Shown: in pieces, positions 8,064 to 16,381 of the stretch
Numbering within the stretch: position 1 is the first letter of the stretch
How the letters are laid out: each line of letters begins with the position of its first letter
Origin: JBBRVW01 sp963784645
Lineage (GTDB): Bacteria > Actinomycetota > Actinomycetes > JACCUZ01
Assembly: GCA_963784645.1 (NCBI GenBank)
Contig: CAWARY010000018.1
Coordinates: forward strand, 186,001-250,000
Direction: 5' to 3'
Length of the DNA stretch: 64,000 bases
Notes under the pieces: generated by a model
Told to the model about the DNA's origin: nothing
The model's input: the letters and a program-made list of their open reading frames with translations, nothing else
Database searches by the model: none
Made by a program: the position numbers and the translations under genes

Positions 8064-9121
8064 GCGCCGCGACCGGCGACCTGGTCCGCCGGATCCGGGA
8101 CCAGGCGGACGCCTGCGCGGAGCTGGGCTCGCCGCTCTACCAGCACCTGCTGCACCGGGTGGCGGAGGACGTCGAGACCGGCGGGCCGTCGCGTGAGGTC
8201 CTGCGCGGTCACGAGGACGACCCCGGGCCGTCCGCGCTGGGCCTGCGCCTCATGGGCGGCGTGCACCGACTGGTCCTCGAGCGGCGGGCGCCCGCGCTCG
8301 CGCTCGCCTACCCGTCGGTCGGCGGCACGGGCGACGCCGATGCCGCGTGGGACGCCCTGCGGGACGTGCTCGTCGAGCACCGGGACGCGCTGCGGGCGGC
8401 GCTGCACCAGCCGCCGCAGACCAACGAGGTGGGGCGGGCGGCTGCTCTCGTCGGTGGGCTGCTGCACCTGGCGGCCGAGGACCCGCGACCCGTCCGCCTC
8501 GTCGAGCTCGGCGCCAGCGGCGGCCTGAACCTGCGAGCCGACCGGTTCCGGGTGGACCTCGCCGACGGCCGTTCGGTAGGCCCCGACTCGTCCCCGGTGC
8601 TGCTCACCGCGCCGTGGCTCGGGCCGACGCCGCCGCTGCGCCGGCAGCTCGAGGTGGTCGAGCGGCTCGGCTGCGACGTCGCACCGGTCGATCCCACCAC
8701 CGCCGAGGGCCGGCTCGGCTTGACGTCGTACGTGTGGCCGGACCAGCGGGAGCGGCTGGAGCGGCTGCGCGGAGCCCTCGTGCTGGCCGCCGAGGTGCCG
8801 GTCACCGTCGAGACCAGCGGTGCCGGCGACTTCGTCGACCGGCTCGACCTGGTCGACGGCACGACCACGGTGGTCTGGCACTCGGTGATGTGGCAGTACG
8901 TGGCTCCGGACGAGCAGGTCAGGGTCGAGACCCGCCTCGCCGCGCTCGGCGCTCGTGCGGGTGGCCGTGCCGGGCTGGCCCGGCTGTCCCTCGAGCCGCG
9001 GCGCCGCACGCCGCGGGAGGGCCACGAGTTCCTGGTGGTCCTGCAGACCTGGCCGGCGGGCCTGGAACGGGTGCTCGGCAGCGCGACCCCGCACGGACTG
9101 CCCACGTCCTGGGAGGAGTGA
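8060..9121 (+). CDS. DUF2332 family protein
   Basis: 353 residues from ATG 8060, overlapping the TetR stop (ATGA). The N-terminal half is helical (YQHLLHRVAEDV); the central VELGASGGLNLRADRF resembles a methyltransferase-like SAM loop, and WHSVMWQYV and the C-terminal GHEFLVVLQTW fit this poorly characterised actinobacterial family. A SAM-dependent function has been suggested only by such a loop; I infer nothing more. Translational coupling to the TetR gene suggests common control. Confidence 0.8.
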   Translation: MSAATGDLVRRIRDQADACAELGSPLYQHLLHRVAEDVETGGPSREVLRGHEDDPGPSALGLRLMGGVHRLVLERRAPALALAYPSVGGTGDADAAWDALRDVLVEHRDALRAALHQPPQTNEVGRAAALVGGLLHLAAEDPRPVRLVELGASGGLNLRADRFRVDLADGRSVGPDSSPVLLTAPWLGPTPPLRRQLEVVERLGCDVAPVDPTTAEGRLGLTSYVWPDQRERLERLRGALVLAAEVPVTVETSGAGDFVDRLDLVDGTTTVVWHSVMWQYVAPDEQVRVETRLAALGARAGGRAGLARLSLEPRRRTPREGHEFLVVLQTWPAGLERVLGSATPHGLPTSWEE

Positions 9122-9162
9122 CCCTGCGGGGGCGGGCTTCCCCCGCACCGTCCTCGGATGAT

Positions 9163-9187
9163 AGTCAGTTCCCTATGGGAACTAACT
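9163..9187. promoter_or_regulatory. Palindrome spanning the MFS start codon
   Basis: AGTTCCC-TAT-GGGAACT (9167-9183) is perfect and extends as AGT/ACT with one mismatch to 9163-9187. The ATG at 9175 lies in its centre. A GATAGT hexamer (9160-9165) 9 bases before ATG fits a -10 for leaderless transcription. A repressor bound here would block both promoter and start codon. Confidence 0.55.
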
Positions 9188-10455
9188 GGAGGAGCCGTCC
9201 GACCACCGCCGCCGGCGCCTTCTGGACGTACTGGTCCGCGAGCACGGCCAGCAGCCTCGGCTCGGCCGTCTCCGCGGTGGCTCTGCCGCTGGTGGCGCTC
9301 TCGGTGCTGCACGCGTCGGCGTTCGAGGTGGGGGTGCTGGCGGCGGCCTCGTACGTCGCGTGGCTGGTGATCGGCCTGCCGGCCGGAGTGGTCGTGGCCC
9401 GGCTGCCGCTGCGCCGGCTGCAGGTGGCGATGGACCTGGTGCGCGCGGCGGCGCTGGCGAGCATCCCCGTGGCCTGGTGGTGGGACGTGCTGACGCTCGC
9501 CCAGCTGGTGGTGGTCGCGCTGGTGGGCAGCTTCGCCTCCGTGCTGTTCGACATCGGCTCGATGACCTTCCTGCCGACCGTCGTGCCGAAGGAGCAGCTG
9601 CAGGCGCGCAACAGCCTCACCTCCGGCACGCACGCCACCACCCAGCTCGCGGGGCCGTCGCTCGGCGGCCTCGCGGTGCAGCTGCTCGGCGCCGTGCCCA
9701 CCGTGCTGGTCGACGCGGTGAGCTATCTGGCGTCCGCCGCCCTGGTGAGCCGGCTCCCCGAGCGGGACCGGGTGCTTGCCGGCTCGACGACCCGGGCGAG
9801 GGACCTGATCGGCGAGGGCTGGCACTACGTCACCCGGCACCCGTTGATGGGCCCGTTCATGTGGGAGGCGACGCTGGTCAACTTCGCGTGCGGTGCCCTG
9901 ATGGCCCTCACCCCGATCTACCTGCTGCGGGTCCTCGACGCGCCGCCTGGTCTGATCGGGCTGCTGATCGCCAGCGAGGGTGTCGGCTCCCTGGTCGGCG
10001 CCGCACTCGTCCCGCGACTGTCCCGGACCTTCGGCAGCGCCCGGGTGGTGCTGGTGACCGGCCTGGCCGGCGACCTGCTGGCGCTGCTCATGCCGGTCGG
10101 CTCGGGCCACCTGGGGATGGTGCTCTTCGCCGTCGGCAACGCCGGCTTCGCCGCCGGCGTCGTGGTGTCGAGCGTCGTCATGCGCACCTACCGGCAGATC
10201 GAGACGCCGCCGGAGCTGCTCTCGCGGGTGGTCGCGACGGTGCGATTCGTGTCCTGGGGCGCGATCCCGGTCGGCTCGCTCGCCGCAGGGGTCACCGCCA
10301 CGCTGCTCGGCGTACGCCCGACGCTCTGGCTGACGGCCGGTGCCACCTTCCTGCCGCTGGTCGTCCTGTGGGCGAGCCCGCTGCGTCGCCTCCACGACCT
10401 GGACGACCTGGACGACCTGCACGCGGGCGTCCGCACCGTGACCCCCGCCACCTGA
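9175..10455 (+). CDS. MFS transporter
   Basis: 426 residues with about 12 hydrophobic segments, beginning WTYWSASTASSLGSAVSAVALPLVALS. The loop GVVVARLPLRRLQVAMDLVRA after the second or third helix is typical of MFS exporters of the enterobactin/multidrug (MFS_3) type. The C-terminal tail is short and acidic (DDLDDLDDLH). ATG 9175 is chosen because it starts just before the first helix; there is no Shine-Dalgarno sequence, consistent with a leaderless mRNA. Probable efflux of a small compound; the palindrome over its start implies inducible control. Confidence 0.87.
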   Translation: MGTNWRSRPTTAAGAFWTYWSASTASSLGSAVSAVALPLVALSVLHASAFEVGVLAAASYVAWLVIGLPAGVVVARLPLRRLQVAMDLVRAAALASIPVAWWWDVLTLAQLVVVALVGSFASVLFDIGSMTFLPTVVPKEQLQARNSLTSGTHATTQLAGPSLGGLAVQLLGAVPTVLVDAVSYLASAALVSRLPERDRVLAGSTTRARDLIGEGWHYVTRHPLMGPFMWEATLVNFACGALMALTPIYLLRVLDAPPGLIGLLIASEGVGSLVGAALVPRLSRTFGSARVVLVTGLAGDLLALLMPVGSGHLGMVLFAVGNAGFAAGVVVSSVVMRTYRQIETPPELLSRVVATVRFVSWGAIPVGSLAAGVTATLLGVRPTLWLTAGATFLPLVVLWASPLRRLHDLDDLDDLHAGVRTVTPAT

Positions 10456-10483
10456 GCCGCACCCGGCGTACCACAATGGCCGC

Positions 10484-10972
10484 ATGCCTGCTCCCTCTGC
10501 GCACGACCAGTACTCCGACATCCCCCGTGGCCAGGTCGTCGGCAGCTACGACACCTACGTCGAGGCGCAGCGCGCCGTCGACTTCCTCTCCGACGAGCAG
10601 TTCCCGGTGCAGCACGTCTCGATCGTGGGGTCCGACCTGAAGATGGTCGAGAACGTCCTCGGCCGGCTGACCCGCGGCCGTGCCGCGATGGCGGGCGCGG
10701 CGACCGGCCTCTGGTTCGGGCTGTTCGTCGGTGTCCTGCTCTCGGTCTTCGCCGACAGCGGCACCAACACGTTCGGCCTGATCCTGTCCGCGCTCCTCTA
10801 CGGCGCCGTGATGGGTGCGGTCTTCGGGTTCGTCGGTCACGCGCTCTCGGGCGGGCGGCGCGACTTCACGTCCAAGAACAAGATCGTCGCCAGCTCGTAC
10901 GACATCCACTGCACGTGGTCCGAGGCCGACAAGGCGCGCGAGGTGCTCGCCCGGCTGAACCCGGCGGGCTGA
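10484..10972 (+). CDS. General stress protein 17M-like (YflT domain) membrane protein
   Basis: 162 residues. Residues about 17-60 (VGSYDTYVEAQRAVDFL, then VSIVGSDL) form the ferredoxin-like YflT/DUF1269-type unit; two Gly-rich transmembrane helices follow (about 67-88 and 92-112). The C-terminus (IVASSYDIHCTWSEADKAREVL) repeats the ferredoxin-like pattern. Such proteins are stress-induced in Gram-positives, function unknown. One base separates it from the MaoC gene. Confidence 0.75.
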   Translation: MPAPSAHDQYSDIPRGQVVGSYDTYVEAQRAVDFLSDEQFPVQHVSIVGSDLKMVENVLGRLTRGRAAMAGAATGLWFGLFVGVLLSVFADSGTNTFGLILSALLYGAVMGAVFGFVGHALSGGRRDFTSKNKIVASSYDIHCTWSEADKAREVLARLNPAG

Positions 10973-10973
10973 G

Positions 10974-11480
10974 ATGCAGTTCGGCCGCTACTACGAGGAG
11001 TTCGAGGTCGGGGCGACGTACAAGCACTGGCCCGGCAAGACGGTCACGGAGTACGACGACCACCTGTTCTGCCTGCTCACGATGAACCACCACCCGCTGC
11101 ACCTCGACGCGCACTACGCCGGGTCGACCACCGACTTCGGCAAGAACGTCGTGGTGGGCAACTACGTCTACTCGCTGCTGCTGGGCATGTCGGTGCCGGA
11201 CGTCAGCGGCAAGGCGATCGCCAACCTCGAGGTCGAGTCGCTCAAGCACGTGAAGCCGACGTTCCACGGCGACACCATCTACGGCGAGACCACCGTGCTG
11301 GACAAGACCGAGTCGAGGTCGAAGGACGACCGCGGCGTGGTCCACGTCGAGACCCGGGGCTACAACCAGGACGGCGTGGTCGTGTGCGTGTTCCGCCGCA
11401 AGGTCCTGGTGCCGAAGCGGTCGTACGGCGAGGCGCGCGGCGGCGAGCAGCCTGGCCGTCCGGTGCCGCAGGAGTCCTGA
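10974..11480 (+). CDS. MaoC family dehydratase, probable mesaconyl-CoA hydratase
   Basis: 168-residue single hotdog domain. The hydratase-2 core is visible as MNHHPLHLDAHYA (Asp/His catalytic region) and GNYVYSLLLGMSVPD, then HGDTIYGETTVLDKTESRS. The N-terminus FGRYYEEFEVGATYKHWPGK closely resembles the MaoC protein encoded beside mcl and mcd in actinomycete ethylmalonyl-CoA clusters, supporting mesaconyl-C1-CoA hydratase. It lies 10 kb from the lyase, so the linkage is loose. Another (R)-specific enoyl-CoA hydratase role cannot be excluded. Confidence 0.85.
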   Translation: MQFGRYYEEFEVGATYKHWPGKTVTEYDDHLFCLLTMNHHPLHLDAHYAGSTTDFGKNVVVGNYVYSLLLGMSVPDVSGKAIANLEVESLKHVKPTFHGDTIYGETTVLDKTESRSKDDRGVVHVETRGYNQDGVVVCVFRRKVLVPKRSYGEARGGEQPGRPVPQES

Positions 11481-11483
11481 CGT

Positions 11484-11945
11484 TCAGGCCGCGGCGCTCT
11501 CGCGCTCGGCCGCCCAGTAGGAGCGCAGCGCCCGGACCTTGTCCTGGAAGTCGTCGTCCCTGCTGATCGGGCCGGTGAAGGGTGCCGACAGCGTCGTGGT
11601 GCGGTGCAGCTCGCGACCGTGGTGGACGACGACCACCTTGCGGCCGACCTGGGTGCGGACCTCGATCTCGCGGACCTCGGCCCACGGGATCGTCATCGGC
11701 GGCAGGGCGTGCACGACCAGGCCGCGGCGGGTCGCCGACGTGCCGACCCACCACATCGCGCCGGCCACCAGGAGCAGCGCGGCGCCGGCCAGCGCGGTGC
11801 GCGGACCGCCGCCGAAGCGGCCGTCGAGCAGCAGGTAGTCGCCCCAGACCAGCACCTGGTAGCCCAGCACGGTGAGCAGGAACGCCCGTCGCTGGCGCCA
11901 CGTCAGCCGCAGCCGGACCGGACGCAGCTGGGGTCGTGCGGACAT
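11484..11945 (-). CDS. Membrane protein with bacterial PH-like domain
   Basis: 153 residues from ATG 11945 (MSARPQ). Two hydrophobic segments (about 25-43 and 52-68) are followed by a cytosolic half: MTIPWAEVREIEVRTQVGRKVVVVHHG, quoted only to point to the IPWAEVREIEV strand typical of bPH domains. The C-terminus is charged (RSYWAAERESAAA). Convergent with the MaoC gene, 3 bases apart. Function unknown. Confidence 0.75.
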   Translation of the reverse strand: MSARPQLRPVRLRLTWRQRRAFLLTVLGYQVLVWGDYLLLDGRFGGGPRTALAGAALLLVAGAMWWVGTSATRRGLVVHALPPMTIPWAEVREIEVRTQVGRKVVVVHHGRELHRTTTLSAPFTGPISRDDDFQDKVRALRSYWAAERESAAA

Positions 11946-12106
11946 GTCAGCACCGTAGGTCGCCACACCTGTCCTTCGGAGCCGAACCGGGAACTCTTGA
12001 CCTCCCGGTCCGCGATCCGGTGGCAACGGCCGGCGCGTGGCAACCTGAGCGGGCGTCCGCGCGTCTCCCGCGTGCGGCACCGCCGCCGTCGGACGGGAGG
12101 GGAGCC

Positions 12107-13312
12107 GTGGTTGACCAGATCGGGACCGGGAACTCCGCCGACGAGCTGATCGGCGACGACCGGCCGCCCTCGCGCCGTTCGTCGGCCCTCCTGGTCGTCC
12201 TCGTCCTGGCGCTCGGCGGCTACGCCGTGACCCGGCTGCTCGACCCCCAGGAACCCCCGCAGCGCGCGCCGGCCGACGCCTCACCCACCGCCACAGCCGC
12301 ACCGGCGCCGCCTGCCGCGCTGTCCTCGGCGATCCCGAGCCCGTACACGTCCGCGTACCCGGCCTCCGCAGAACCGACGCCGACGCCGGCGCCCTGGGCG
12401 GGGCTCGCGCGCCGCCGCGACCTCGGGGTCGACTTCGCGCTGCACCGGCTGGTCCGGGCGGCCGGCCGGTCCTATCGCCTCGGACGCGGCGACCGGGCAC
12501 TGGACATGCACGACGCCGCCGCCGGGCCGGTCCTGCTGGTGCAGTCCCGCGGCAGCACCGTGCTCGAGCAGCTCCGGCGTGACGGCAGCAGGTTGGTGCT
12601 CGAGACCTTCCAGGGCGACTCCCGCCTGCCGCAGGGGATCGCTGTCGACCCGGCCGGCCGGCGCGTCGCCTACGCGGTGACGTCCGGCACGTCCCGGGGG
12701 CCCTTCGGACTGGTGGTGCAGGAGCTGCGGACCGGTGCCGTGCTCGCTTCCCGGACCACCCGCCGGCCGTTCGGCGTCCGCGACTGGCTGCCGTCGGGGG
12801 TGGTCCTCACCGTCGCCGCGGAGTCGGGTGGCCTGCCCTTCCGGTGGCGTCCCGGCTCCGGTGCGCCCGACCAGGTGACCCCGGCCCCCGGTGGAGGGAC
12901 GCGGCTGTTCCTCCTCGCCGGCGCCCCGCGCCGCGAGGAGTGGCTGGTGACCGGCCCCCGGTGCGCCGGCCTGGTCCGAGCCCTCGGCCGACGCCCCGCG
13001 CGGTGGTACTGCCAGGTCCCGCTGGCCGAGCCCGCAGCCTGGTCGCCGTCTGGCCAGCTGGTCGTGGCCCGGGGGGACCGGCCGGTGCTCCGCGTGCTCG
13101 ACCTGCGCAACGGCCGGACGTCGCGGCTGGGGATCCCGCCGCGGGTGTTCGTCTCGCAGGTGACCTGGCGGAGCACCGACACCGTCCTGGTCTCGTTGCG
13201 CACGCTGTCCGGCGGCCGGGGAGCTGTCCTGAGCTGCCGTCTCGAGCAGCCGTGCCGGCGCCTCGGGCTCGGCGCGCCCGGGCCGGCCGCCGACCTGGTC
13301 CTCTCGCTCTGA
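12107..13312 (+). CDS. Membrane-anchored beta-propeller-like protein
   Basis: 401 residues from GTG 12107, supported by GGGAGGGGA 3 to 11 bases upstream. A single TM helix (about 24-42) is followed by a Pro/Ala/Thr-rich linker (about 48-105) and an extracytoplasmic domain with repeated GIAVDPAGRRVAYAV, SPSGQLVVARG and VLRVLDLRNG blades, which look like a WD40/TolB-type propeller. No catalytic motif. Probably a surface binding or sensing protein. Confidence 0.75.
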   Translation: MVDQIGTGNSADELIGDDRPPSRRSSALLVVLVLALGGYAVTRLLDPQEPPQRAPADASPTATAAPAPPAALSSAIPSPYTSAYPASAEPTPTPAPWAGLARRRDLGVDFALHRLVRAAGRSYRLGRGDRALDMHDAAAGPVLLVQSRGSTVLEQLRRDGSRLVLETFQGDSRLPQGIAVDPAGRRVAYAVTSGTSRGPFGLVVQELRTGAVLASRTTRRPFGVRDWLPSGVVLTVAAESGGLPFRWRPGSGAPDQVTPAPGGGTRLFLLAGAPRREEWLVTGPRCAGLVRALGRRPARWYCQVPLAEPAAWSPSGQLVVARGDRPVLRVLDLRNGRTSRLGIPPRVFVSQVTWRSTDTVLVSLRTLSGGRGAVLSCRLEQPCRRLGLGAPGPAADLVLSL

Positions 13313-13321
13313 GGCGGCTGC

Positions 13322-13765
13322 TCAGCGGGGCAGCATGCCCCACTCCTCGAGGGTGTCCCAGAGCTGGTCGACGAGGTCGAGCGCAGCCAGCTCGGTACGG
13401 CTCGCGAACCGCACCTCGTCGGCGTCGTCGCCGGCGACGGGGGTGGTCGGGACCGCGACCGAGCAGGCGTAGTCGCGGATGTCGTAGACGTCGCCGTCCG
13501 GTCCGTCGCGCAGCACGGTCCCGACCCGCATGCCGACGGTGACGTGCAGGCCGGTCTCCTCGAGCACCTCGCGCTCGACAGCGACGGCGTCGGTCTCTCC
13601 CGGCTCGACCCGCCCGCCGGGGACCGACCACAGGCCACGGCCCGGGTCCCGGCCCCGCCGGACGACCAGCAGGCGGCCGTCGTCGTCGTGCACGAGTGCA
13701 CCCACACAGGGGACCCGTCGTTTCGCGCCGGCGCGCTCCGGGAACACGCCTGGCAGCCTAGGCAA
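13322..13765 (-). CDS. NUDIX hydrolase
   Basis: 147 residues. The full Nudix box is present: GGRVEPGETDAVAVEREVLEETG (cited for its GX5EX7REXXEEXG residues, about 50-72). Upstream VPCVGALVHDDDGRLLVVRRG is the usual beta entry. It ends with a Leu/Trp-rich helix. It cleaves a nucleoside-diphosphate-linked substrate, not predictable here. The gene is convergent with the propeller gene and divergent from the small RVV-repeat protein. Confidence 0.92.
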   Translation of the reverse strand: MPRLPGVFPERAGAKRRVPCVGALVHDDDGRLLVVRRGRDPGRGLWSVPGGRVEPGETDAVAVEREVLEETGLHVTVGMRVGTVLRDGPDGDVYDIRDYACSVAVPTTPVAGDDADEVRFASRTELAALDLVDQLWDTLEEWGMLPR

Positions 13766-13791
13766 CCCGGCCCGGGCGAAGGAGGGGTCCC

Positions 13792-14007
13792 ATGCTCGCC
13801 GTCCTCATCGTCCTCGCGGTCGTCCTGGTGGTCGTCATGGCCGTCGGTCTCATGGGCGGTGGCCCGTCCCGCGTGATCCGTCGTACCCGGGTGGTCGAGC
13901 GCCGCCCGTCGGCCCGCCGCGTCGTCGTCGAGGAGCCGGTCGCGGACCGGGTCGTCGAGGAGCGCGTCGTCGACGAACCGACCGTCACGCGCCGCGTCGT
14001 CGAGTAG
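13792..14007 (+). CDS. 71-residue membrane microprotein with RVV-repeat tail
   Basis: The start ATG 13792 is preceded by GGAGGGG. Residues 2-22 form one TM helix (MLAVLIVLAVVLVVVMAVGL). The remaining 47 residues are built from a degenerate R-V-V-E/x repeat (RRTRVVERR, ARRVVVEEP, DRVVEERVVDEP, TRRVVE), alternating positive and negative charges. Codon use is normal for the genome, which argues for real coding. Function unknown; a charged cytosolic scaffold is possible. Confidence 0.65.
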   Translation: MLAVLIVLAVVLVVVMAVGLMGGGPSRVIRRTRVVERRPSARRVVVEEPVADRVVEERVVDEPTVTRRVVE

Positions 14008-14075
14008 CCCGCGGCGGCCGCCGGGGGTTGACGCACCGTTGCCCACGGCGGGACCGTCTCTGCCATGAGGAGCCG

Positions 14076-14711
14076 ATGAGGGCGCAGCCGAGCTGCCCCC
14101 GCTGCGGGGCCGACCTGCACGCGCCCGGGCTCTGGGCCAGCGCCTGGTCCTGCCAGGAGCACGGCGCCGTGGCCCCCGTGCAGCCCGTGGTGCAGCCGAC
14201 GCCCGAGATCCTGCGCGCCGCAGCCCGGGGGTCCGGGGTCCCGGTGTGGCTGCCCTGGCCACTGCCCCGCGGATGGCTCGTCACCGGTGTGGTCACGGCC
14301 GGTGACGAGCGCACGGGTGCCCGCGCGACAGCCGTCGCCTGCTCGGGACCGGCCCCGATGGGTGGCGTCGCGGAGCTGGTGGTCGTGGCCGAGGAGATGG
14401 GGGTCGGCCTCGGTGCGCGCTTCGCCGGCCTCGACGGGCCGGACGCCGGCGTCATCCCCGACCGCGCGGTCGACGCCAAGATCCACGCAGCCGGCATCCC
14501 CACCGCCATGTGGGTGATGGACCCTGGCGAGGGCGCCGATGACCGCGCGGTCTACGTCGGGGAGGCCCTGGGCCACTGGGTGTGGGCGGTGCTGTGGCCC
14601 GGCACGGCCGCGTTCCTGCTCATCGACGACTTCGTCCTCACCGACCTGCGCGACGCCGGCCAGGGGCTCGACGTGCCCTGCGGCGCGCTGTCGCCACGGC
14701 TCTCGGCCTGA
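14076..14711 (+). CDS. DUF6758-like conserved actinobacterial protein
   Basis: 211 residues starting MRAQPSCPRCGADLHAPG. The N-terminal CPRCG and later SCQEHG give a likely zinc ribbon (Cys7, Cys10, Cys25, with His28). The body has LPWPLPRGWLVTGV, AEELVVVAEEMGVGLGARFAG-like segments and GEALGHWVWAVLWPG. This matches a conserved protein that lies next to PHP and MarC genes in Streptomyces and relatives. GAGGAG lies just upstream. Biochemical role unknown. Confidence 0.75.
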   Translation: MRAQPSCPRCGADLHAPGLWASAWSCQEHGAVAPVQPVVQPTPEILRAAARGSGVPVWLPWPLPRGWLVTGVVTAGDERTGARATAVACSGPAPMGGVAELVVVAEEMGVGLGARFAGLDGPDAGVIPDRAVDAKIHAAGIPTAMWVMDPGEGADDRAVYVGEALGHWVWAVLWPGTAAFLLIDDFVLTDLRDAGQGLDVPCGALSPRLSA

Positions 14712-14773
14712 CTGGCAGGACGAGCGCTCCCTGGTCGAGAGCGAGTGCTCCCGACACCCCCTAGCCTTGCCCG

Positions 14774-15613
14774 GTGCGCATCGACCTCCACACCCACAGC
14801 ACCGCCTCCGACGGCACCGAGTCGCCGGCGGACCTGGTGCGCGCCGCCGCCGCGGCTCGGCTGGACGTCGTTGCGCTCACCGACCACGACACGGTGCGCG
14901 GCTGGGACGAGGCGCTCGGCGCACTGCCGGCCGGGCTGCGCCTGGTGCGCGGCACCGAGATCTCGTCGGTGTACGACGGCGTGAGCCTGCACCTGCTCGG
15001 CTACGGCATCGACCCGGCGTACGCGCCGCTGGCCGAGGAGATGGGCATGGCGCTGGACGACCGGGTCCCGCGTGCCCGCGCGATCATCGGCCGGCTCGAG
15101 GCGGCCGGCTACCCCGTCTCGTGGGAGGCGTTGATGGCCAACGTTCCCGACGGCGCCACGGTGGGACGGCCGCACATCGCCGACACCCTGGTCGCACAGG
15201 GCGTGGTGCGCGACCGCACGGAGGCCTTCGACTCGCTGCTGCACGACGGCAGCGAGTTCTTCGTCGGGCACTACTACGTCGACGCCGTCGCGGCCGTCCG
15301 GCTGGTCCGCGAGGCGGGCGGCGTCCCGGTCTTCGCCCACCCCGCCGCCGAGAAGCGCGGCGTGACGGTCGGCGACGACGCGATCCACGCGATGGCCGCC
15401 GCCGGGCTGGCCGGCCTCGAGGTCGACCACCGCGACAACGCTCCCGAGGCCCGCGAGCGGCTGCGCGGCCTCGCCGCCGAGCTCGGCCTGCTGGTCACCG
15501 GGTCCAGCGACTACCACGGCACCGGCAAGGACAACCGGCTCGGCGAGAACACCACCGAACCGGCCGTCCTGGAGGCACTGCTCGACCAGGTCACCGGCGG
15601 AGCCACGGCATGA
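14774..15613 (+). CDS. PHP domain-containing phosphoesterase
   Basis: 279 residues from GTG 14774. Metal-binding motifs of the PHP family are visible: DLHTHSTASDGT (residues 3-14), LTDHDTVRGW (about 37-46), a central RPHIADTLV, PVFAHPAAEK, and near the C-terminus SSDYHGTGK. Such stand-alone PHP proteins hydrolyse AMP-type or 5'-3' oligonucleotide phosphates (RNase AM/nanoRNase-like). Followed 10 bases later by marC, so probably one transcript. Confidence 0.92.
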   Translation: MRIDLHTHSTASDGTESPADLVRAAAAARLDVVALTDHDTVRGWDEALGALPAGLRLVRGTEISSVYDGVSLHLLGYGIDPAYAPLAEEMGMALDDRVPRARAIIGRLEAAGYPVSWEALMANVPDGATVGRPHIADTLVAQGVVRDRTEAFDSLLHDGSEFFVGHYYVDAVAAVRLVREAGGVPVFAHPAAEKRGVTVGDDAIHAMAAAGLAGLEVDHRDNAPEARERLRGLAAELGLLVTGSSDYHGTGKDNRLGENTTEPAVLEALLDQVTGGATA

Positions 15614-15623
15614 CGGTGGCGGC

Positions 15624-16235
15624 ATGAGCGGCGCTGACCTCAAGTTCGTCGTCGAGGTCTTCGTCACGCTCTTCGTGATCATGGATCCGCCCGGCACGGT
15701 GCCGCTGTTCCTCAGCCTCACCAGCGGGCGCAGCCACGCGATGCGCAAGCGGCTGGCCGGACAGGCCGTGATCGTCGCCTTCTTCGTCATCACGGTGTTC
15801 GCGCTGTTCGGCCAGCAGATCCTCGGCTACCTCGGGATCACGCTGTCGTCGATGCAGGTCGCCGGCGGCCTGCTGCTGCTCCTGGTCGCCCTCGAGCTCC
15901 TGACCGGCAAGGGCGACGAACCGACCGAGACGCAGAACGTCAACGTGGCGCTGGTGCCGTTGGGCACACCGCTGCTGGCGGGACCGGGCGCGATCGTCGC
16001 CACCATCGTCTTCGTCCGGCGGGTCGACGACCTCGGCTCGGCCCTCGCCCTGGCACTCGGCATCGTCGCGGTGCACGTGGTGCTGTGGCTGTTCATGCGG
16101 TTCTCGGTGGTCATCATCCGCGTCATCAAGGACAGCGGGGTCACCCTCGTCACCCGCATCGCCGGCCTGCTGCTGTCCGCCATCGCGGTGCAGCTGGTGG
16201 CCGACGGCGTCAGGGCGATGGTGCGGAACGCCTGA
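15624..16235 (+). CDS. MarC family integral membrane protein
   Basis: 203 residues with six hydrophobic segments. The family signature MDPPGTVPLFLSLTSG (about 17-32) and the second half motif TPLLAGPGAIVATIV are present. MarC proteins were once linked to antibiotic resistance but their transport role is unproven. The gene sits between PHP and an oppositely oriented hydrolase. Confidence 0.9.
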   Translation: MSGADLKFVVEVFVTLFVIMDPPGTVPLFLSLTSGRSHAMRKRLAGQAVIVAFFVITVFALFGQQILGYLGITLSSMQVAGGLLLLLVALELLTGKGDEPTETQNVNVALVPLGTPLLAGPGAIVATIVFVRRVDDLGSALALALGIVAVHVVLWLFMRFSVVIIRVIKDSGVTLVTRIAGLLLSAIAVQLVADGVRAMVRNA

Positions 16236-16381
16236 CCGCCACCCGCAACGCCCGAGCTGATCACGTGTGCGACCGTGGTCAACTCCGGTCACGCCGTGGT
16301 GTGCGGCGGCTGTCGGGGCAGTGAGGTCGCGAACGTTCACTCGGTGCGCCACGGCGGGTCAGCGGGGTGTGGACCTCGACC

